From assembly GCA_030692055.1 (NCBI GenBank), contig JAUYCY010000159.1, forward strand, positions 32,288 through 96,287: a stretch of DNA of 64,000 bases, written 5' to 3'. The notes beneath the pieces were generated by a model, which did not search any database, was not told the origin of the DNA, and was given only the letters and a program-made list of their open reading frames with translations. Below, one piece after another: positions 1 to 10,006 of the stretch. The stretch is from Candidatus Omnitrophota bacterium (GTDB lineage Bacteria; Omnitrophota; Koll11; Duberdicusellales; 4484-171). Position 1 is the stretch's first letter; the number at the start of each line of letters is the position of its first letter. Both the position numbers and the translations under genes were made by a program.

Positions 1-339
1 AACTGCCAGGCCTAAACCTTTGGGAATACTTACCATGGAAAAAAGCGCATCTAAGCCATCCATAATCCCGCCCTTTAAGGCAACTCCTATAACAGGAATA
101 TTAACATACGAAGCTATAAAGCCAGGCAAAGCCGCAGCCATTCCCGCGCAGGCAATAACTACTTCTGTACCTTGTTTTTCTATTTCTTTACAGAATTTGC
201 GCAGCTTATCGGGATTGCGATGCGCAGAAATTATTTCTAATCTATACGCTACATCTAACTCTTTCAAAATATCAAAACCGGCTTTAAGCTCATCTAAATC
301 GCTTTTGCTACCCAATACTACAGCAATCTTATCACTCAT
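1..339 (-). CDS. purE: PurE, N5-carboxyaminoimidazole ribonucleotide mutase (partial)
   Basis: Catalyses a carboxyl transfer on the imidazole ring in IMP synthesis (N5-CAIR to CAIR). Only the first 113 residues are in the window; the C-terminus runs off at position 1. The N-terminal GSKSD motif, the SAHR motif and the AGMAAALPG segment followed by DGLDALFSMVSIPKG are PurE class I landmarks. The start ATG at 339 has a good GGAGGT ribosome-binding site five to six bases upstream. It is the last visible gene of the minus-strand purine run, downstream of the secreted hypothetical and purD. The family is clear; class I (mutase) rather than class II (carboxylase) is judged from the active-site loop only. 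Confidence 0.9.
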   Translation of the reverse strand, partial: MSDKIAVVLGSKSDLDELKAGFDILKELDVAYRLEIISAHRNPDKLRKFCKEIEKQGTEVVIACAGMAAALPGFIASYVNIPVIGVALKGGIMDGLDALFSMVSIPKGLGLAV

Positions 340-380
340 TTTAACCTCCGTTATAGGGGGGGGTCGATAGCTTCATTACG

Positions 381-1376
381 CTAACGCTCTGGCTCGATTT
401 TTATATCTCTATACGCCTCTATAAAAGCTATAGCTATATCCTTCCCAGCTTTATTCATCGCCGCCCTGAAGGCTTTAGCGGTTGTCTTATTAAACCATTT
501 CCCATTATCGGATAACCAAAAATCAAGATATTGCTTTAATTCCTCGTCTGTAAGCGAGCGATAAGCATAAAGAAAATAAACTGAGACTGCATTTTCAAGC
601 ACAGGTTCTAGCTTTGTCCTCATTGTTTCTTCTATTTTCTCTAACTCGCCTACCTTTAAACGCTTTTGGGCAGGCAGTAACGGATCTATAGCTTTTACGA
701 TGTTTTGATAAGTATTTACTGTTATTTCAAGTTGTAATTGCGTAGAACCGGCATTTTTGTCTAACTTTTTAATCAATTCTATACGTTCTAGGGAAGGCGG
801 ATTAGACGGTAATTCATTGCCAAACTTTTTTATTTCCTCAAGAGCCTCCGGGCTAGATACTTGCACTTCTAGTTCAGTAATTTTTTTCGATAAAGGAGAT
901 TCAAGGAATTCTTCCACGGCGGTGATTCGTTCTCTTTCAAAATAATTATCGAAATAATCCCGTACATCCTTATATATTCTGCCTATGCTATAAGTTTCTC
1001 TTATTATTTTGCTGCCAAGCTCATAGAACTTGGGGGCAATGCTGTCTCTGTGCTGTGCGTATCCTTCAATAACATGCGTATAAATCTGTTCCATCTGCCT
1101 TTTTATTCCTGAAAGCTCTAAAACTTTCTCTATCAAAGTTATCTTACTTAACTCTGCATATTTACCGGCATCTAAAGCTGGCTCTTCTTTATTAGGAATT
1201 ATCTCCTTTATCTCGTCATTGTAGAATTTAAGTTCTACACCTTCAAAGTTTACTTTAATATAAGACTCTGCTTTCTCAATAATCAACCCCTCTACTGTCC
1301 TGCCATTTTTAAGAATTATAGTGTCGGCAAATGATGAAAAGACACCGAATAATAAAAATATTATTAAGCCTTCCAT
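381..1376 (-). CDS. Secreted DUF2059-like hypothetical protein with an N-terminal SH3-like strand domain
   Basis: A hydrophobic signal segment (about residues 3-17, ending near FADT) precedes a small beta domain (about residues 20-55) of the 'ILKNGRTVEG...EIKEI' type common in secreted proteins of PVC-like bacteria. Two helical stretches resembling DUF2059 follow (about 75-185 and 235-330). No enzymatic motif is visible. The frame is open upstream to 1496, but the ATG at 1376 has a GAGG ribosome-binding site and begins the signal peptide. Its first codons (Met-Glu-Gly-Leu) and the ribosome-binding region lie inside a dispersed repeat (1365-1483), so the repeat appears to have donated the start. 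It sits between purD and purE and probably has no purine role. Confidence 0.7.
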   Translation of the reverse strand: MEGLIIFLLFGVFSSFADTIILKNGRTVEGLIIEKAESYIKVNFEGVELKFYNDEIKEIIPNKEEPALDAGKYAELSKITLIEKVLELSGIKRQMEQIYTHVIEGYAQHRDSIAPKFYELGSKIIRETYSIGRIYKDVRDYFDNYFERERITAVEEFLESPLSKKITELEVQVSSPEALEEIKKFGNELPSNPPSLERIELIKKLDKNAGSTQLQLEITVNTYQNIVKAIDPLLPAQKRLKVGELEKIEETMRTKLEPVLENAVSVYFLYAYRSLTDEELKQYLDFWLSDNGKWFNKTTAKAFRAAMNKAGKDIAIAFIEAYRDIKIEPER

Positions 1377-1483
1377 AATTCCTCGGCCTCGTGCCTGAGG
1401 TTTCAGCATGGCGAATACCAAGCGGCGTACCATATAATTCGCAGTATGAATGCTGTGGTTTTTGCGCCGCAAACGTATAAAAA
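1365..1483 (+). repeat. Dispersed palindromic element, copy A (short form)
   Basis: Shares the order AAGCCTTCCAT ... GAGGTTTCAGCATGGCGAAT ... ACCATATAAT ... CGTATAAA with copies at 9837-10003 (opposite orientation), 32781-32915 and 46001-46437. Copy A lacks the central and terminal palindromes of the longer copies. The complement of its first bases provides the ATG-GAA-GGC start of the downstream secreted gene. Confidence 0.8.
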
Positions 1484-1526
1484 ATATAATTCTCATATCT
1501 TTAATATAATTGTTAATTATACTCCA

Positions 1527-2867
1527 TTATTCCGCTAAGCTCAATGCTTTCTTTCCTATGTCTTTACGGTAATGCATTCCTTCAAATCGAATCTTATCCA
1601 CCGCTTTATAGGTGGTCTCGATTGCCTTATTTATATCATTTCCCAATCCCGTAATCCCTAATACCCTTCCTCCATTCGTCAGATATCTTACTGGTAACTG
1701 GCAACTGGCTTGCCCTTCGAAGCCTTGGCGCAGTAGGGTAACTGGTAACTGTTTTGTGCCTGCATGAAACACAACCACATCTTCCAGCTTCTGTACTTGA
1801 TCTAACCCAAATATCTCTTTGCCTTTTTCATATTCACTAGGGTAACCCCTTGAAGTACAAACCACACAAACACAGGCGCGCCTATCCCAGTTAAGCCCAC
1901 CTGACTTTGACATTTTTATCAATTTGATATCGGTAGTTGCTAACATCACTTCCAAAATATCCGATTTTAAACGCGGCAGTATTGCTTGGGTTTCTGGGTC
2001 ACCAAAACGCACGTTAAATTCCAAAACTTTGGGGCCTTGTTTGGTAATCATTATGCCAGCATATAAAACACCCTTATAAATTATTCCTTCCTTAGCTAAG
2101 CCATCTATAGTGCGGTATATGATCGTATCTAAAATCTCCTTAAATAAGCTCTCGGTTACAATCGGTGCCGGAGAATATGCGCCCATACCCCCGGTGTTGG
2201 GACCTGAGTCTTGGTCAAGCACCCGTTTATGGTCTTGGCTAGAAGCTAAAGCTATAACTTCTTTTGAGTCAGTAACAACAATTATAGATGCTTCCTGGCC
2301 TTCTAAGCAGTCTTCAATTATTACTTTATTCCCAGCTTCACCAAAAATCCTTTCCTCTAATATTGACTTTACCGCTGCTTGTGCCTCTTTGACGGTTTTA
2401 GCGACTACTACGCCTTTTCCTGCAGCTAAACCATCTGCCTTAACTACACAAGGGGCACCTTTTTTCTCAATATAAGCTTGCGCTTGGTTGGGATTATCAA
2501 AAACCTTGAAGTCAGCGGTAGGAATCTTATATTTAGCCATTAGCTCTTTAGCGAAGACTTTACTTGCCTCTAGCTTTGCTGCTTTCTTGGAAGGACCGAA
2601 TATTCTTAGTTTATGATTATTAAACTCATCAACAATGCCGCCAGCCAAAGGAACTTCCGGTCCCACAACCGTTAAATCTATCTTTTCTTTTCTGGCAAAA
2701 TCTAAAAGGCTGCGTGTGTCTTCGGCTTTTATCTCAACGCACTCTGCGAGGCGAGAAATTCCGCCATTACCCGGTGCACAAAAAATCTTATCCGCTAATT
2801 TAGATTGGCTAATTTTCCAAACCAAAGCATGCTCTCTGCCGCCTGAACCGATAACTAATACTTTCAT
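1527..2867 (-). CDS. purD: PurD, phosphoribosylamine-glycine ligase
   Basis: ATP-grasp enzyme joining glycine to phosphoribosylamine in purine synthesis. The N-terminus has the signature GSGGREHALVWK, with the ATP-grasp core and GPNTGGMGAYSP about residue 215, then EFNVRFGDPE. The true start is the ATG at 2867; the frame upstream runs through an iterated repeat and is not credible. Length 446 is slightly long because about 20 residues (around 375-395) between AGTKQ and TNGGRVLG are encoded by an inverted repeat of the word GTTACCAGTT, an in-frame insertion just before a conserved C-terminal motif. It lies downstream of the SPFH gene across a 200-base repeat-filled gap. Confidence 0.95.
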   Translation of the reverse strand: MKVLVIGSGGREHALVWKISQSKLADKIFCAPGNGGISRLAECVEIKAEDTRSLLDFARKEKIDLTVVGPEVPLAGGIVDEFNNHKLRIFGPSKKAAKLEASKVFAKELMAKYKIPTADFKVFDNPNQAQAYIEKKGAPCVVKADGLAAGKGVVVAKTVKEAQAAVKSILEERIFGEAGNKVIIEDCLEGQEASIIVVTDSKEVIALASSQDHKRVLDQDSGPNTGGMGAYSPAPIVTESLFKEILDTIIYRTIDGLAKEGIIYKGVLYAGIMITKQGPKVLEFNVRFGDPETQAILPRLKSDILEVMLATTDIKLIKMSKSGGLNWDRRACVCVVCTSRGYPSEYEKGKEIFGLDQVQKLEDVVVFHAGTKQLPVTLLRQGFEGQASCQLPVRYLTNGGRVLGITGLGNDINKAIETTYKAVDKIRFEGMHYRKDIGKKALSLAE

Positions 2868-2879
2868 GATACAAATGTT

Positions 2880-3062
2880 TCTATAAAATAACCAATAACC
2901 AAGATACAAGATACAAACAAATTCCAATATCCAATAACCAATGACCAAACCGTGATGTTGATTTTTGTTTGGTTATTGTAATTTGGTTATTGCCGCCTTT
3001 GGCGAGCCTCGCCTTCGGCGGGGTCATTATTTGGTTATTGTTTCTTGTATCTTGGTTATTTA
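2880..3062. repeat. Iterated-word inverted repeat (CCAATAACCA type)
   Basis: The word CCAATAACCAA with relatives is repeated several times on the left half, and its complement TTGGTTATTG on the right half, around a central GGCGAGCCTCGCCTTCGGCGGGG hairpin segment. The whole gap between purD and the SPFH gene can fold into one long imperfect stem. No gene is present. Confidence 0.7.
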
Positions 3063-3074
3063 AATAGCCTAATA

Positions 3075-3950
3075 TTATTTTGTTTCTTTCTGCTGTTCTC
3101 TCCTTAAGGGCAATATCCCAGCCATCTCTCCTATTACATTAACTAATTCCGTATTTGCCGGAACTACGATTTTGGCGTTATTCTGCAAAGCATGTTCTAC
3201 GGCTTCTAACTTGCGCAGAATTTGGGCATTGCCGACAAAATATTTTTCCGCAGCCTCATTCACCATGCGTATCGCCTCTGCGTCACCTTCAGCCGCCAGA
3301 ATCCTTGCCTGTTTTATCCCTTCTGCCTTTTTAATTTCCGCTCTCTTTTGTCCGTCAGCGACAGTTTCAGTAGCAGTAGCATAATCAACCGCGGCAATTT
3401 TTTCGTTTTCCGCTTTTACTACCTTGTTCATCGTTTCTTGAACATCCTTGGGAGGATCTATCTCTTTTAACTCTGTGCGAACAATCTCTAGTCCCCAGCT
3501 TGCAGTCTCATCGCAAAGGGTCCTGTGTAACTCAGCATTAATCTTGCCTCTTTCGCTGTTCGCGGACTTTAAAGTAAGCGTGCCGATTATATTCCTTAAT
3601 GTGGTACGGGCTAAATTTACAATCTGCCACTGATAATTATTCACGTTATACTGACAGCTTTTGACGCTAGCTTCATCAGCTTTTACTTTAAAATAAACCT
3701 GCGCGTCAACCTTGGCATTCAAATTATCATTGGTAATAATCTCCTGCGGCTCAGCATCTACCATTTGCTCTGTTGAGTTTACCTGATAAATATGCTCAAT
3801 GACAGGAATTATCCAGTTAAATCCCGGCATGGCAAAACGATTGTATTTGCCTAATCTCTCAATTAAGCCTCTGTGGGTAGGCCTAACAATTCTGATACCT
3901 AAAAAGAATATCACAATCGCGGCAACAATAAGTAGCTTCAAAATAGCCAT
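3075..3950 (-). CDS. SPFH/stomatin-like membrane protein (slipin/QmcA type)
   Basis: One N-terminal membrane segment (about residues 3-19) is followed by an SPFH domain (RPTHRGLIERLGKY ... PGFNWIIPVIEHIYQV ... EPQEIITNDN) and an alanine/glutamate-rich helical region typical of oligomerising stomatins. Such proteins scaffold membrane microdomains and often control membrane proteases. The start ATG at 3950 has AGGAGGT upstream; the longer frame would overlap purM. It lies only 13 bases after purM and is probably co-transcribed with the purine genes without a biochemical link. No NfeD-like or protease partner is adjacent. Confidence 0.88.
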   Translation of the reverse strand: MAILKLLIVAAIVIFFLGIRIVRPTHRGLIERLGKYNRFAMPGFNWIIPVIEHIYQVNSTEQMVDAEPQEIITNDNLNAKVDAQVYFKVKADEASVKSCQYNVNNYQWQIVNLARTTLRNIIGTLTLKSANSERGKINAELHRTLCDETASWGLEIVRTELKEIDPPKDVQETMNKVVKAENEKIAAVDYATATETVADGQKRAEIKKAEGIKQARILAAEGDAEAIRMVNEAAEKYFVGNAQILRKLEAVEHALQNNAKIVVPANTELVNVIGEMAGILPLRREQQKETK

Positions 3951-3963
3951 TTTGCACCTCCTG

Positions 3964-4968
3964 TTACTTAATAACCATCTGTATATTACTCTTAACAATC
4001 TCTCCGACAACCCATGATTTTACTCTGCTTGCCTGTAATGTCGACAGTATAGATTTTGCAAATTTTGGCTCTACCACTAAAATCATACCAATGCCCATAT
4101 TAAATACCGTATACATCTCGCTCTCTGCGATATTTCCTTTCTCCTGTATAATTTTAAAAATCTCCGGGACTTTCCAGCTTTTCTTATCGATAACCATACC
4201 ATAGCCATGCGGCAAAATCTTAGTCGCCTTTTTATAGAATGCTCCGCCGGTTATATGAGCAATTCCTTTAATGGCGCATGGCGCATAGCGCTTAGCGCTT
4301 AGCGTGTTTAAAACTGGTTTGACATAGATACGCGTAGGCTTAAGCAATTCTTTAGCGTATTTAGCGATACCTTTCTCGCCTAATGCTTTTCTGGCAAGCG
4401 AAAAGCCATTGGAATGTAGGCCGTTTGATTCTAGGCCAATCACTAAATCACCCGCTTCAATATTAGTACTATTAATCATTTTGTTTTTATCTACGATGCC
4501 AACGCAAAATCCCGCTAAGTCGTATTCGTCTTCTTCATACATTCCGGGCATCTCGGCGGTTTCGCCTCCTATCAAAGGGCAATCAGAGTCTTTTAACCCT
4601 TTATGTATACCGGAAACAACTTCTTTTAAAACCTGAGGCTTTACTTTACCGCAGGCGACATAGTCCAAGAAAAATATAGGCTTTGCGCCTAAACAAATCA
4701 CATCGTTAACGTTCATTGCTACCAAGTCTATGCCTACGGTATTATGTATGCCTACTTTTTGCGCAATTTTTAGTTTTGTGCCTACACCGTCAGTAGAAGA
4801 AATTAAAACAGGATTTTTATATTTTTTTATAAAAGGCCCTAAGTCAAAAGGGCAGCCAAAAGCAGCTACCTTGCTTAAGCTGTCAGCGCACAAAAAGCCT
4901 TTAATGCCTTTAACAAAATCGTCTGCCTTTTTAATATCAACTCCCGAATTTTTATACGTAAGCTTCAT
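3964..4968 (-). CDS. purM: PurM, phosphoribosylformylglycinamidine cyclo-ligase (AIR synthetase)
   Basis: ATP-dependent ring closure of FGAM to AIR. Recognised by YKNSGVDIKKAD near the start, STDGVGTKLKIA, GETAEMPGMY and the GIAHITGGAF motif. Length 334 is normal. About residues 219-233 contain a short alanine/arginine-rich stretch (NTLSAKRYAPCAIK) encoded by the repeat word GCGCATAGCGCTTAGCG, which also occurs in gaps at 62840-62912 and inside the gene at 30720; this looks like a small in-frame repeat insertion or expansion. The start overlaps the end of purF by 17 bases, indicating translational coupling. Confidence 0.96.
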   Translation of the reverse strand: MKLTYKNSGVDIKKADDFVKGIKGFLCADSLSKVAAFGCPFDLGPFIKKYKNPVLISSTDGVGTKLKIAQKVGIHNTVGIDLVAMNVNDVICLGAKPIFFLDYVACGKVKPQVLKEVVSGIHKGLKDSDCPLIGGETAEMPGMYEEDEYDLAGFCVGIVDKNKMINSTNIEAGDLVIGLESNGLHSNGFSLARKALGEKGIAKYAKELLKPTRIYVKPVLNTLSAKRYAPCAIKGIAHITGGAFYKKATKILPHGYGMVIDKKSWKVPEIFKIIQEKGNIAESEMYTVFNMGIGMILVVEPKFAKSILSTLQASRVKSWVVGEIVKSNIQMVIK

Positions 4969-6358
4969 GGCTTTCTCCTTTCTCTAAAACATATTTATCG
5001 CCGGATTTAAATTGAATAGGGTAATTACCAGACCAACAAGCCGTGCAGTAATAGTTTTTAGGATTCTTGAAACAGCTAAGCATGCCCTCTAAGCTTAAAT
5101 ACCCTAAACTATCTACCCCTAAATATTTCTCTATTTCTTTTACGCTTTTATCGTGGGCTATTAATTTGCGCGGGTCGGGAAAATCTATGCCATAGAAACA
5201 GCCAAACTTATGCGGTGGACAAGATATGCGTAGATGAATCTCTTTTGCGCCCATATCGTGAAAATTATTCACGCGTATTTTAGAAGTAGTGCCGCGCACA
5301 ATCGAATCATCAACAATAACAACTTTTTTGCCCTTTATCACTTCTTTAAGCATGTTGAATTTAAGTTTCACCCCAAATTCTCTCTTTTCCTGCTGCGGCT
5401 GGATAAAAGTTCTTCCTATATAATGGTTCCTTATGATACCTACCTCAAGAGGAATTCCCGATTCTTTAGAAAAACCTAAGGCTGCAGATATACCAGAGTC
5501 AGGAACACCAATAATTATGTCGGCCTTAACCGGATGTTCCTTCGTAAGCTCACGGCCTAACTTTTCCCTGACTAAATGCACTGTTTCGCCAAAAATTATC
5601 GAATCCGGCCTTGCGAAATACACGTGTTCAAACGCACAAAATCCACATCTGCCTTGTCCCGAAGTATATTTATGAGAGGTTATACCTTTTTTGTTTATCG
5701 TCACTAATTCTCCGGCTTCAATTTCTCTTAAGAATTTTGCGCCCACCAAATCTAAGGCGCAGCTTTCCGAAGAAATAAAAAAAACATCGTCTTTGCGGCC
5801 TATGCACAGAGGCCGGATACCCAAAGGGTCTCTTATCCCAATAAGATTATCCCTCGTCATAAGCAAAAGCGAAAAAGCACCTTTAATTTTTTTTAATGCG
5901 TCAGCAATTTTTTCTTCAAGCAATTTCTTTTTTGAATGCATAATAAGGTGCAGAATCAATTCGGAATCAGAGGTGGTTTGAAAAATTGCGCCTTTACTCT
6001 CTAACTGTTCACGCAGCAGCTTAGAATTGACTAAATTACCGTTGTGTGCAAGCGCAATGGGTAATCTGCCGGAATCAACGAACAGAGGCTGGGCATTTCT
6101 CAGGGCGCTTGAGCCGGTAGTAGAATACCTTACATGTCCGATTGCCTGGAAACCCTTCAATTTAGCAACTTCGCTTTCGCTAAAAACATCACTCACCAAG
6201 CCCATGCCTAAATGCGCATTAAATGTTGTGCCGTCAAAAGAAATAATACCGCAGGATTCTTCTCCTCTGTGCTGCAGTGAATAAAGCCCTAAAAAAGTAA
6301 GCAGACTGGCTTCCTCACTGTTATAGGTGCCGAATAACCCGCAGAATTCTTTTATCAT
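4952..6358 (-). CDS. purF: PurF, amidophosphoribosyltransferase
   Basis: Commits PRPP to purine synthesis using glutamine. The first residues MIKEF precede CGLFG, the N-terminal nucleophile cysteine exposed after propeptide removal. LQHRGEESCGI marks the class II amidotransferase domain, and VVIVDDSIVRGTTS is the PRPP-binding loop (about residue 350). Length 468 matches the family. The propeptide and cysteines near the C-terminus suggest the Bacillus-like form with an iron-sulfur cluster; that part is inference. It overlaps purM by 17 bases and is separated from purL copy 1 by about 250 bases. Confidence 0.97.
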   Translation of the reverse strand: MIKEFCGLFGTYNSEEASLLTFLGLYSLQHRGEESCGIISFDGTTFNAHLGMGLVSDVFSESEVAKLKGFQAIGHVRYSTTGSSALRNAQPLFVDSGRLPIALAHNGNLVNSKLLREQLESKGAIFQTTSDSELILHLIMHSKKKLLEEKIADALKKIKGAFSLLLMTRDNLIGIRDPLGIRPLCIGRKDDVFFISSESCALDLVGAKFLREIEAGELVTINKKGITSHKYTSGQGRCGFCAFEHVYFARPDSIIFGETVHLVREKLGRELTKEHPVKADIIIGVPDSGISAALGFSKESGIPLEVGIIRNHYIGRTFIQPQQEKREFGVKLKFNMLKEVIKGKKVVIVDDSIVRGTTSKIRVNNFHDMGAKEIHLRISCPPHKFGCFYGIDFPDPRKLIAHDKSVKEIEKYLGVDSLGYLSLEGMLSCFKNPKNYYCTACWSGNYPIQFKSGDKYVLEKGESHEAYV

Positions 6359-6611
6359 ATTATGTTCACAAAATATCAGGAAAAAGCAATCTATACTTTT
6401 ACCTTCTTTAGGTATGCAATGTAATACGAGTGGCTATCTTTTCTATTTTATCCAAAATATTTTTTTTGTATAGAATTTTCTTCTGCACATGCGGGAATGA
6501 AAAGAAGCGTTACGCCTGCGCCAGCATTAAAGTTTATTGGAGCTCAAACAAAGGAAAGATAAAACAGAAAAAGAATAAATACCTGTCCGCCCCTAGAAGG
6601 CGGACATTTTC
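6359..6611 (-). other. Gap between purL copy 1 and purF with a terminator-like hairpin
   Basis: In the transcribed direction a GTCCGCC/GGCGGAC stem with a seven-base loop (6585-6605) directly follows the purL stop codon. It is followed by a weak T-rich run (TATTTATTCTTTTTC), so it may terminate or stabilise the upstream transcript. The remainder is AT-rich with no reading frame or convincing promoter. Confidence 0.4.
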
Positions 6612-8858
6612 TTAAATGAACTGCCCCCATTCTTTTAATAAATATTCTAAGGCCAAATTGATCAACTCTTTCTTTCCATTTAAAATTTTAAATTCTCTCC
6701 CGATGGTCATGCCGATGATGCGTAAAGGCGTTTTATTCTTCTTGGCAATTTTTTCGATTACTTTTATAGACTGCCTATTGCAGGAAAGAATAATCCTAGA
6801 CTGCGATTCACCAAATAGCAACGCATCCGTTCTTATGTTATAATTTAAGTTATCAATGGTAGCGCCTATCATATTATCTTTATTTGAAATACAGCACTCA
6901 ACTAAGGCCACTGCTAGTCCCCCTTCAGAGCAATCATGGGCTGAATTCACCAAACCCCTTTCTATCGCATGGAGGGCTGTCTTTTGAACTGACTGCTCTA
7001 ATTTTAGGTCTAATTGTGGAGCGTTTCCTCTTACTAAATGATGAACCTCTTTTAGATATTCGCTTGCACCTAATTCTTCTTTACATTTACCTAAAAGAAT
7101 TATAAGGTCGCCTGCTTGCTTAAAATTCTGCGAACATGTCTTACTTACATCGTTAATAATACCTATCATGCCTATGGCGGGAGTGGGATTGATAGCGTAC
7201 TTTGGGCTTTCGTTATAAAAAGAGACGTTTCCGCTTACCACGGCTACATTAAATACTCTGCAGGCATCGGCGATGCCTTCCACGCAATTTTTAAACTGCC
7301 AAAAACTTTCCGGCTTCTGAGGATTTCCAAAGTTAAGACAATCCGTAACTGCTGCCGGGTGAGCCCCTGAACAAACAAGATTTCTCGCTGCCTCAGCTAT
7401 TGCAATCTGGGCGCCCCTATATGGATTAAGAAAACAATAACGGCTATTACAATCGGTAGTCGCGGCTATTGCCTTGTTTGTTTCTTTTCCGCCGGAGGCA
7501 CCCGCCTGCCGGACGAGCAGGGACCCGCCGTATTTCGTGGCGGGTAATCTGAGTACTGCCGCGTCTGAACCAGGTAATATCACTGTATTGGTTTGTACCA
7601 TATGGTCGTACTGTTGGTATACCCAAGCCTTATTAGCAATAGAGGGAACGTTTAAAAGTTTTAACAAAACCTTATTGTAATCCTTTGACTGGGAAATCCC
7701 GCTAAGCTTAAGTCTATTTAATTCTCTTAAATATGTTGGTTTCTTATAAGGCATATTATATACGGGCGCCTTAGTTAAAGCATGCGCCTTTATCTGAGCC
7801 GCAATATTGCCTTTGTCCCTTATAGTGACTAACCCATCATCCGTAACCTTTCCGATAACCGATGCATTAAGGTCCCATTTCAAAAATATCTTCCTTACTT
7901 CTTCCTCTTTACCTTTTTTTACACAAACAAGCATCCTTTCTTGAGACTCAGACATCATTAACTCCCAAGGTTGCATATTCTCTTCACGCCTAGGGACAGC
8001 TTTTAGGTCTATGTCCATACCCGAATTTCCTGCGGAGGCCATCTCGCTCGTGCAACAGGTAAGGCCCGCTGCCCCCATATCTTTAATCCCGACAACATAT
8101 CCTGTGTTGATAGCCTCTAGGGTCGCCTCTATTAAACACTTCTCGGTAAAAGGGTCCCCTATCTGAACTGTCGGCCTTTTCTCTTCGTCTTCCCTGAATT
8201 CGTTTGAAGCAAGAATACTGCATCCTCCGATGCCGTCTCTTCCCGTGCTTGAGCCAACATACATAATAGAGTTGCCCTTGCCGAATGCCCGCGCCCTGGC
8301 TATTTTATCCTTCTTGGCTATGCCGATACACATCGCATTAACCAAACAATTTCCGCTATAACTCTCGTCAAAGTAAATTTCACCGCCCACTGTCGGCACT
8401 CCCACGCAATTTCCATAGAACTGAATTCCGTCCACAACTCCTGCAAGAAGATATTTATTATAGGGGTGGCTAAGCGGCCCAAAACGCAGAGAATCTAATA
8501 GCGCTATCGGCCTGGCGCCTGCGGTAAATATGTCCCTTATGATTCCGCCTACTCCCGTAGCCGCTCCCTGCTTTGGCTCAACCTGCGATGGATGGTTGTG
8601 GCTTTCCATCTTAAAAATTATAGCCAAGTCATCAATGATAATCCCTCCGGAATCTTCTCCTATCAGGGTCTTATATTTACCTCTCTTAGGCAAAAGCTTC
8701 AACCATTTACGAGAGCAAAGGTACCCGCAATGCTCAGACCACTCTACAGAAAACATCGCCAGTTCTGTTGGAGAAGGCTCTCGTTTTAATATTTTCAGGA
8801 TGTTCTGATACTCCTGATCGCTTAAACCAAGCGTATGATATACGTCGGGTTTCATCAT
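6612..8858 (-). CDS. purL: PurL copy 1, phosphoribosylformylglycinamidine synthase II (operonic copy)
   Basis: Synthetase subunit of the PurS-PurQ-PurL complex that converts FGAR to FGAM. Shows the catalytic WSEHC motif near residue 40, [31 protein letters not shown] and the C-terminal half [12 protein letters not shown]. Length 748 fits the small (non-fused) PurL. The SEHC motif continues GYLCSRKW instead of the usual SYKxSR, a divergent feature relative to copy 2. Around residues 435-455 an in-frame palindromic repeat encodes [14 protein letters not shown], which also occurs in GltB. The start overlaps the purQ stop by four bases (ATGA), so the two are coupled. Confidence 0.95.
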   Translation of the reverse strand: MMKPDVYHTLGLSDQEYQNILKILKREPSPTELAMFSVEWSEHCGYLCSRKWLKLLPKRGKYKTLIGEDSGGIIIDDLAIIFKMESHNHPSQVEPKQGAATGVGGIIRDIFTAGARPIALLDSLRFGPLSHPYNKYLLAGVVDGIQFYGNCVGVPTVGGEIYFDESYSGNCLVNAMCIGIAKKDKIARARAFGKGNSIMYVGSSTGRDGIGGCSILASNEFREDEEKRPTVQIGDPFTEKCLIEATLEAINTGYVVGIKDMGAAGLTCCTSEMASAGNSGMDIDLKAVPRREENMQPWELMMSESQERMLVCVKKGKEEEVRKIFLKWDLNASVIGKVTDDGLVTIRDKGNIAAQIKAHALTKAPVYNMPYKKPTYLRELNRLKLSGISQSKDYNKVLLKLLNVPSIANKAWVYQQYDHMVQTNTVILPGSDAAVLRLPATKYGGSLLVRQAGASGGKETNKAIAATTDCNSRYCFLNPYRGAQIAIAEAARNLVCSGAHPAAVTDCLNFGNPQKPESFWQFKNCVEGIADACRVFNVAVVSGNVSFYNESPKYAINPTPAIGMIGIINDVSKTCSQNFKQAGDLIILLGKCKEELGASEYLKEVHHLVRGNAPQLDLKLEQSVQKTALHAIERGLVNSAHDCSEGGLAVALVECCISNKDNMIGATIDNLNYNIRTDALLFGESQSRIILSCNRQSIKVIEKIAKKNKTPLRIIGMTIGREFKILNGKKELINLALEYLLKEWGQFI

Positions 8859-9556
8859 GCTCTTATTGTCTGCATCACTTTAACTAAAGATTTAAATATA
8901 AGATAACCGTCACAAGAACCAAGCTCTTTTTCCGAGCTACGCTCGGGATGCGGCATCATACCTAAAATATTTCCTTCTTTGTTTATAATGCCGGCAATAT
9001 TATCTAACGCACCGTTAGGATTAAATTTATCGCTAACTTCCCCCGTAGCAGAACAATACCGAAATACTATCTGATTATTATCTCTTAATTCCTTAAAACC
9101 AGCTGCATCAATATAATAATTGCCTTCGTTATGGGCTATGGGTATTTTTAAAACCTGTCCCCTGCTATATAAGTTAGTGAACCTTATCTGATTATTCTCT
9201 ATCTTTGCATAAACATATTTACAAATAAAATGAAGCCCTCTATTGCGTAACATAACACCCGGCAAAAGCCCTGCTTCAAGGAGGATTTGAAAACCATTAC
9301 AAATCCCTATTACGGTGCCACCTTTCTTGGCAAAACTATAGATAGACTTCATTACTGGAGAAAATTTCGCTATAGCGCCGGTACGAAGATAATCTCCGTA
9401 GCTAAATCCTCCCGGCAATATAACGCAATCAAAATAGCTAAGATCAGTATCTTTATGCCAGACATACTTAACAGGTTCCCTTAAAACATTTTTTATTACG
9501 TAAAAACAGTCTTGATCGCAGTTAGAACCGGGAAAGACCACAATTGCAAATCTCAT
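8855..9556 (-). CDS. purQ: PurQ, glutaminase subunit of FGAM synthase
   Basis: Class I glutamine amidotransferase that supplies ammonia to Pur[10 protein letters not shown] at the N-terminus, [18 protein letters not shown], the nucleophile cysteine in GICNGFQIL (about residue 94) and MMPHPER with the catalytic His/Glu near the end are all present. Length 233 is normal. It is placed between purS (four bases upstream) and purL copy 1 (four-base overlap), the standard S-Q-L order. Confidence 0.97.
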   Translation of the reverse strand: MRFAIVVFPGSNCDQDCFYVIKNVLREPVKYVWHKDTDLSYFDCVILPGGFSYGDYLRTGAIAKFSPVMKSIYSFAKKGGTVIGICNGFQILLEAGLLPGVMLRNRGLHFICKYVYAKIENNQIRFTNLYSRGQVLKIPIAHNEGNYYIDAAGFKELRDNNQIVFRYCSATGEVSDKFNPNGALDNIAGIINKEGNILGMMPHPERSSEKELGSCDGYLIFKSLVKVMQTIRA

Positions 9557-9560
9557 TTAT

Positions 9561-9806
9561 TTACTGCTCCTTGATAGTAAAACTGTAATCTTCTATTATG
9601 GGATTTGCCAGTAATTTTTTGCACATCTGGTTAATTTCTTGCTCCGCTCTTTTTTTGTCCTCAAAATTCAATTCAATAATTACTAATTTTCCCATCCGAA
9701 CGCCCGCCAGGTCTTTGTAACCTAATGCCTCTAAAGCGTGCTTAACGGTCTGACCTTGAGGGTCAGCGATGGTCTTTTTCAGGGTAATGTAAATTTCAAC
9801 AATCAT
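9561..9806 (-). CDS. purS: PurS, FGAM synthase small subunit
   Basis: Small alpha-beta protein that bridges PurQ and PurL. The 81-residue length and the segments DPQGQTVKHALEALGY and VRMGKLVIIELN are typical. First gene of the S-Q-L cassette. The gap upstream (9807-10006) is filled by a dispersed repeat, with an AGGAG-like site just before the ATG. Confidence 0.95.
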   Translation of the reverse strand: MIVEIYITLKKTIADPQGQTVKHALEALGYKDLAGVRMGKLVIIELNFEDKKRAEQEINQMCKKLLANPIIEDYSFTIKEQ

Positions 9807-9836
9807 TTTTATCCTCTCCTTCTTTTAATTATAAGT

Positions 9837-10003
9837 TTTATACATTCACGGCGCTTCCCGATGATATCGGGATTTCGCTTATTATCGTATTAAGGTACTC
9901 AAAAATCCGCGGCATTCATGCCGTGGATTATATGGTACGCCATTCAGTATTAGCCTTGCTGAAACCTCGGGCTTTAAGCCCGAGGAGCTATGGAAGGCTT
10001 CAT
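9837..10003 (-). repeat. Dispersed palindromic element, copy B (near full-length, reversed)
   Basis: Read on the minus strand it runs AATGAAGCCTTCCATAGCTC ... GGGCTTAAAGCCC ... GAGGTTTCAGCA ... ACCATATAAT ... CATGAATG palindrome ... ATACGATAAT ... CCCGATATCATCGGG ... GTGAATGTATAAA. It contains at least three perfect short palindromes. It matches copy D (46001-46437) end to end, apart from palindromes that are expanded in D. It occupies the whole carB-purS gap. Confidence 0.8.
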
Positions 10004-10006
10004 TAC

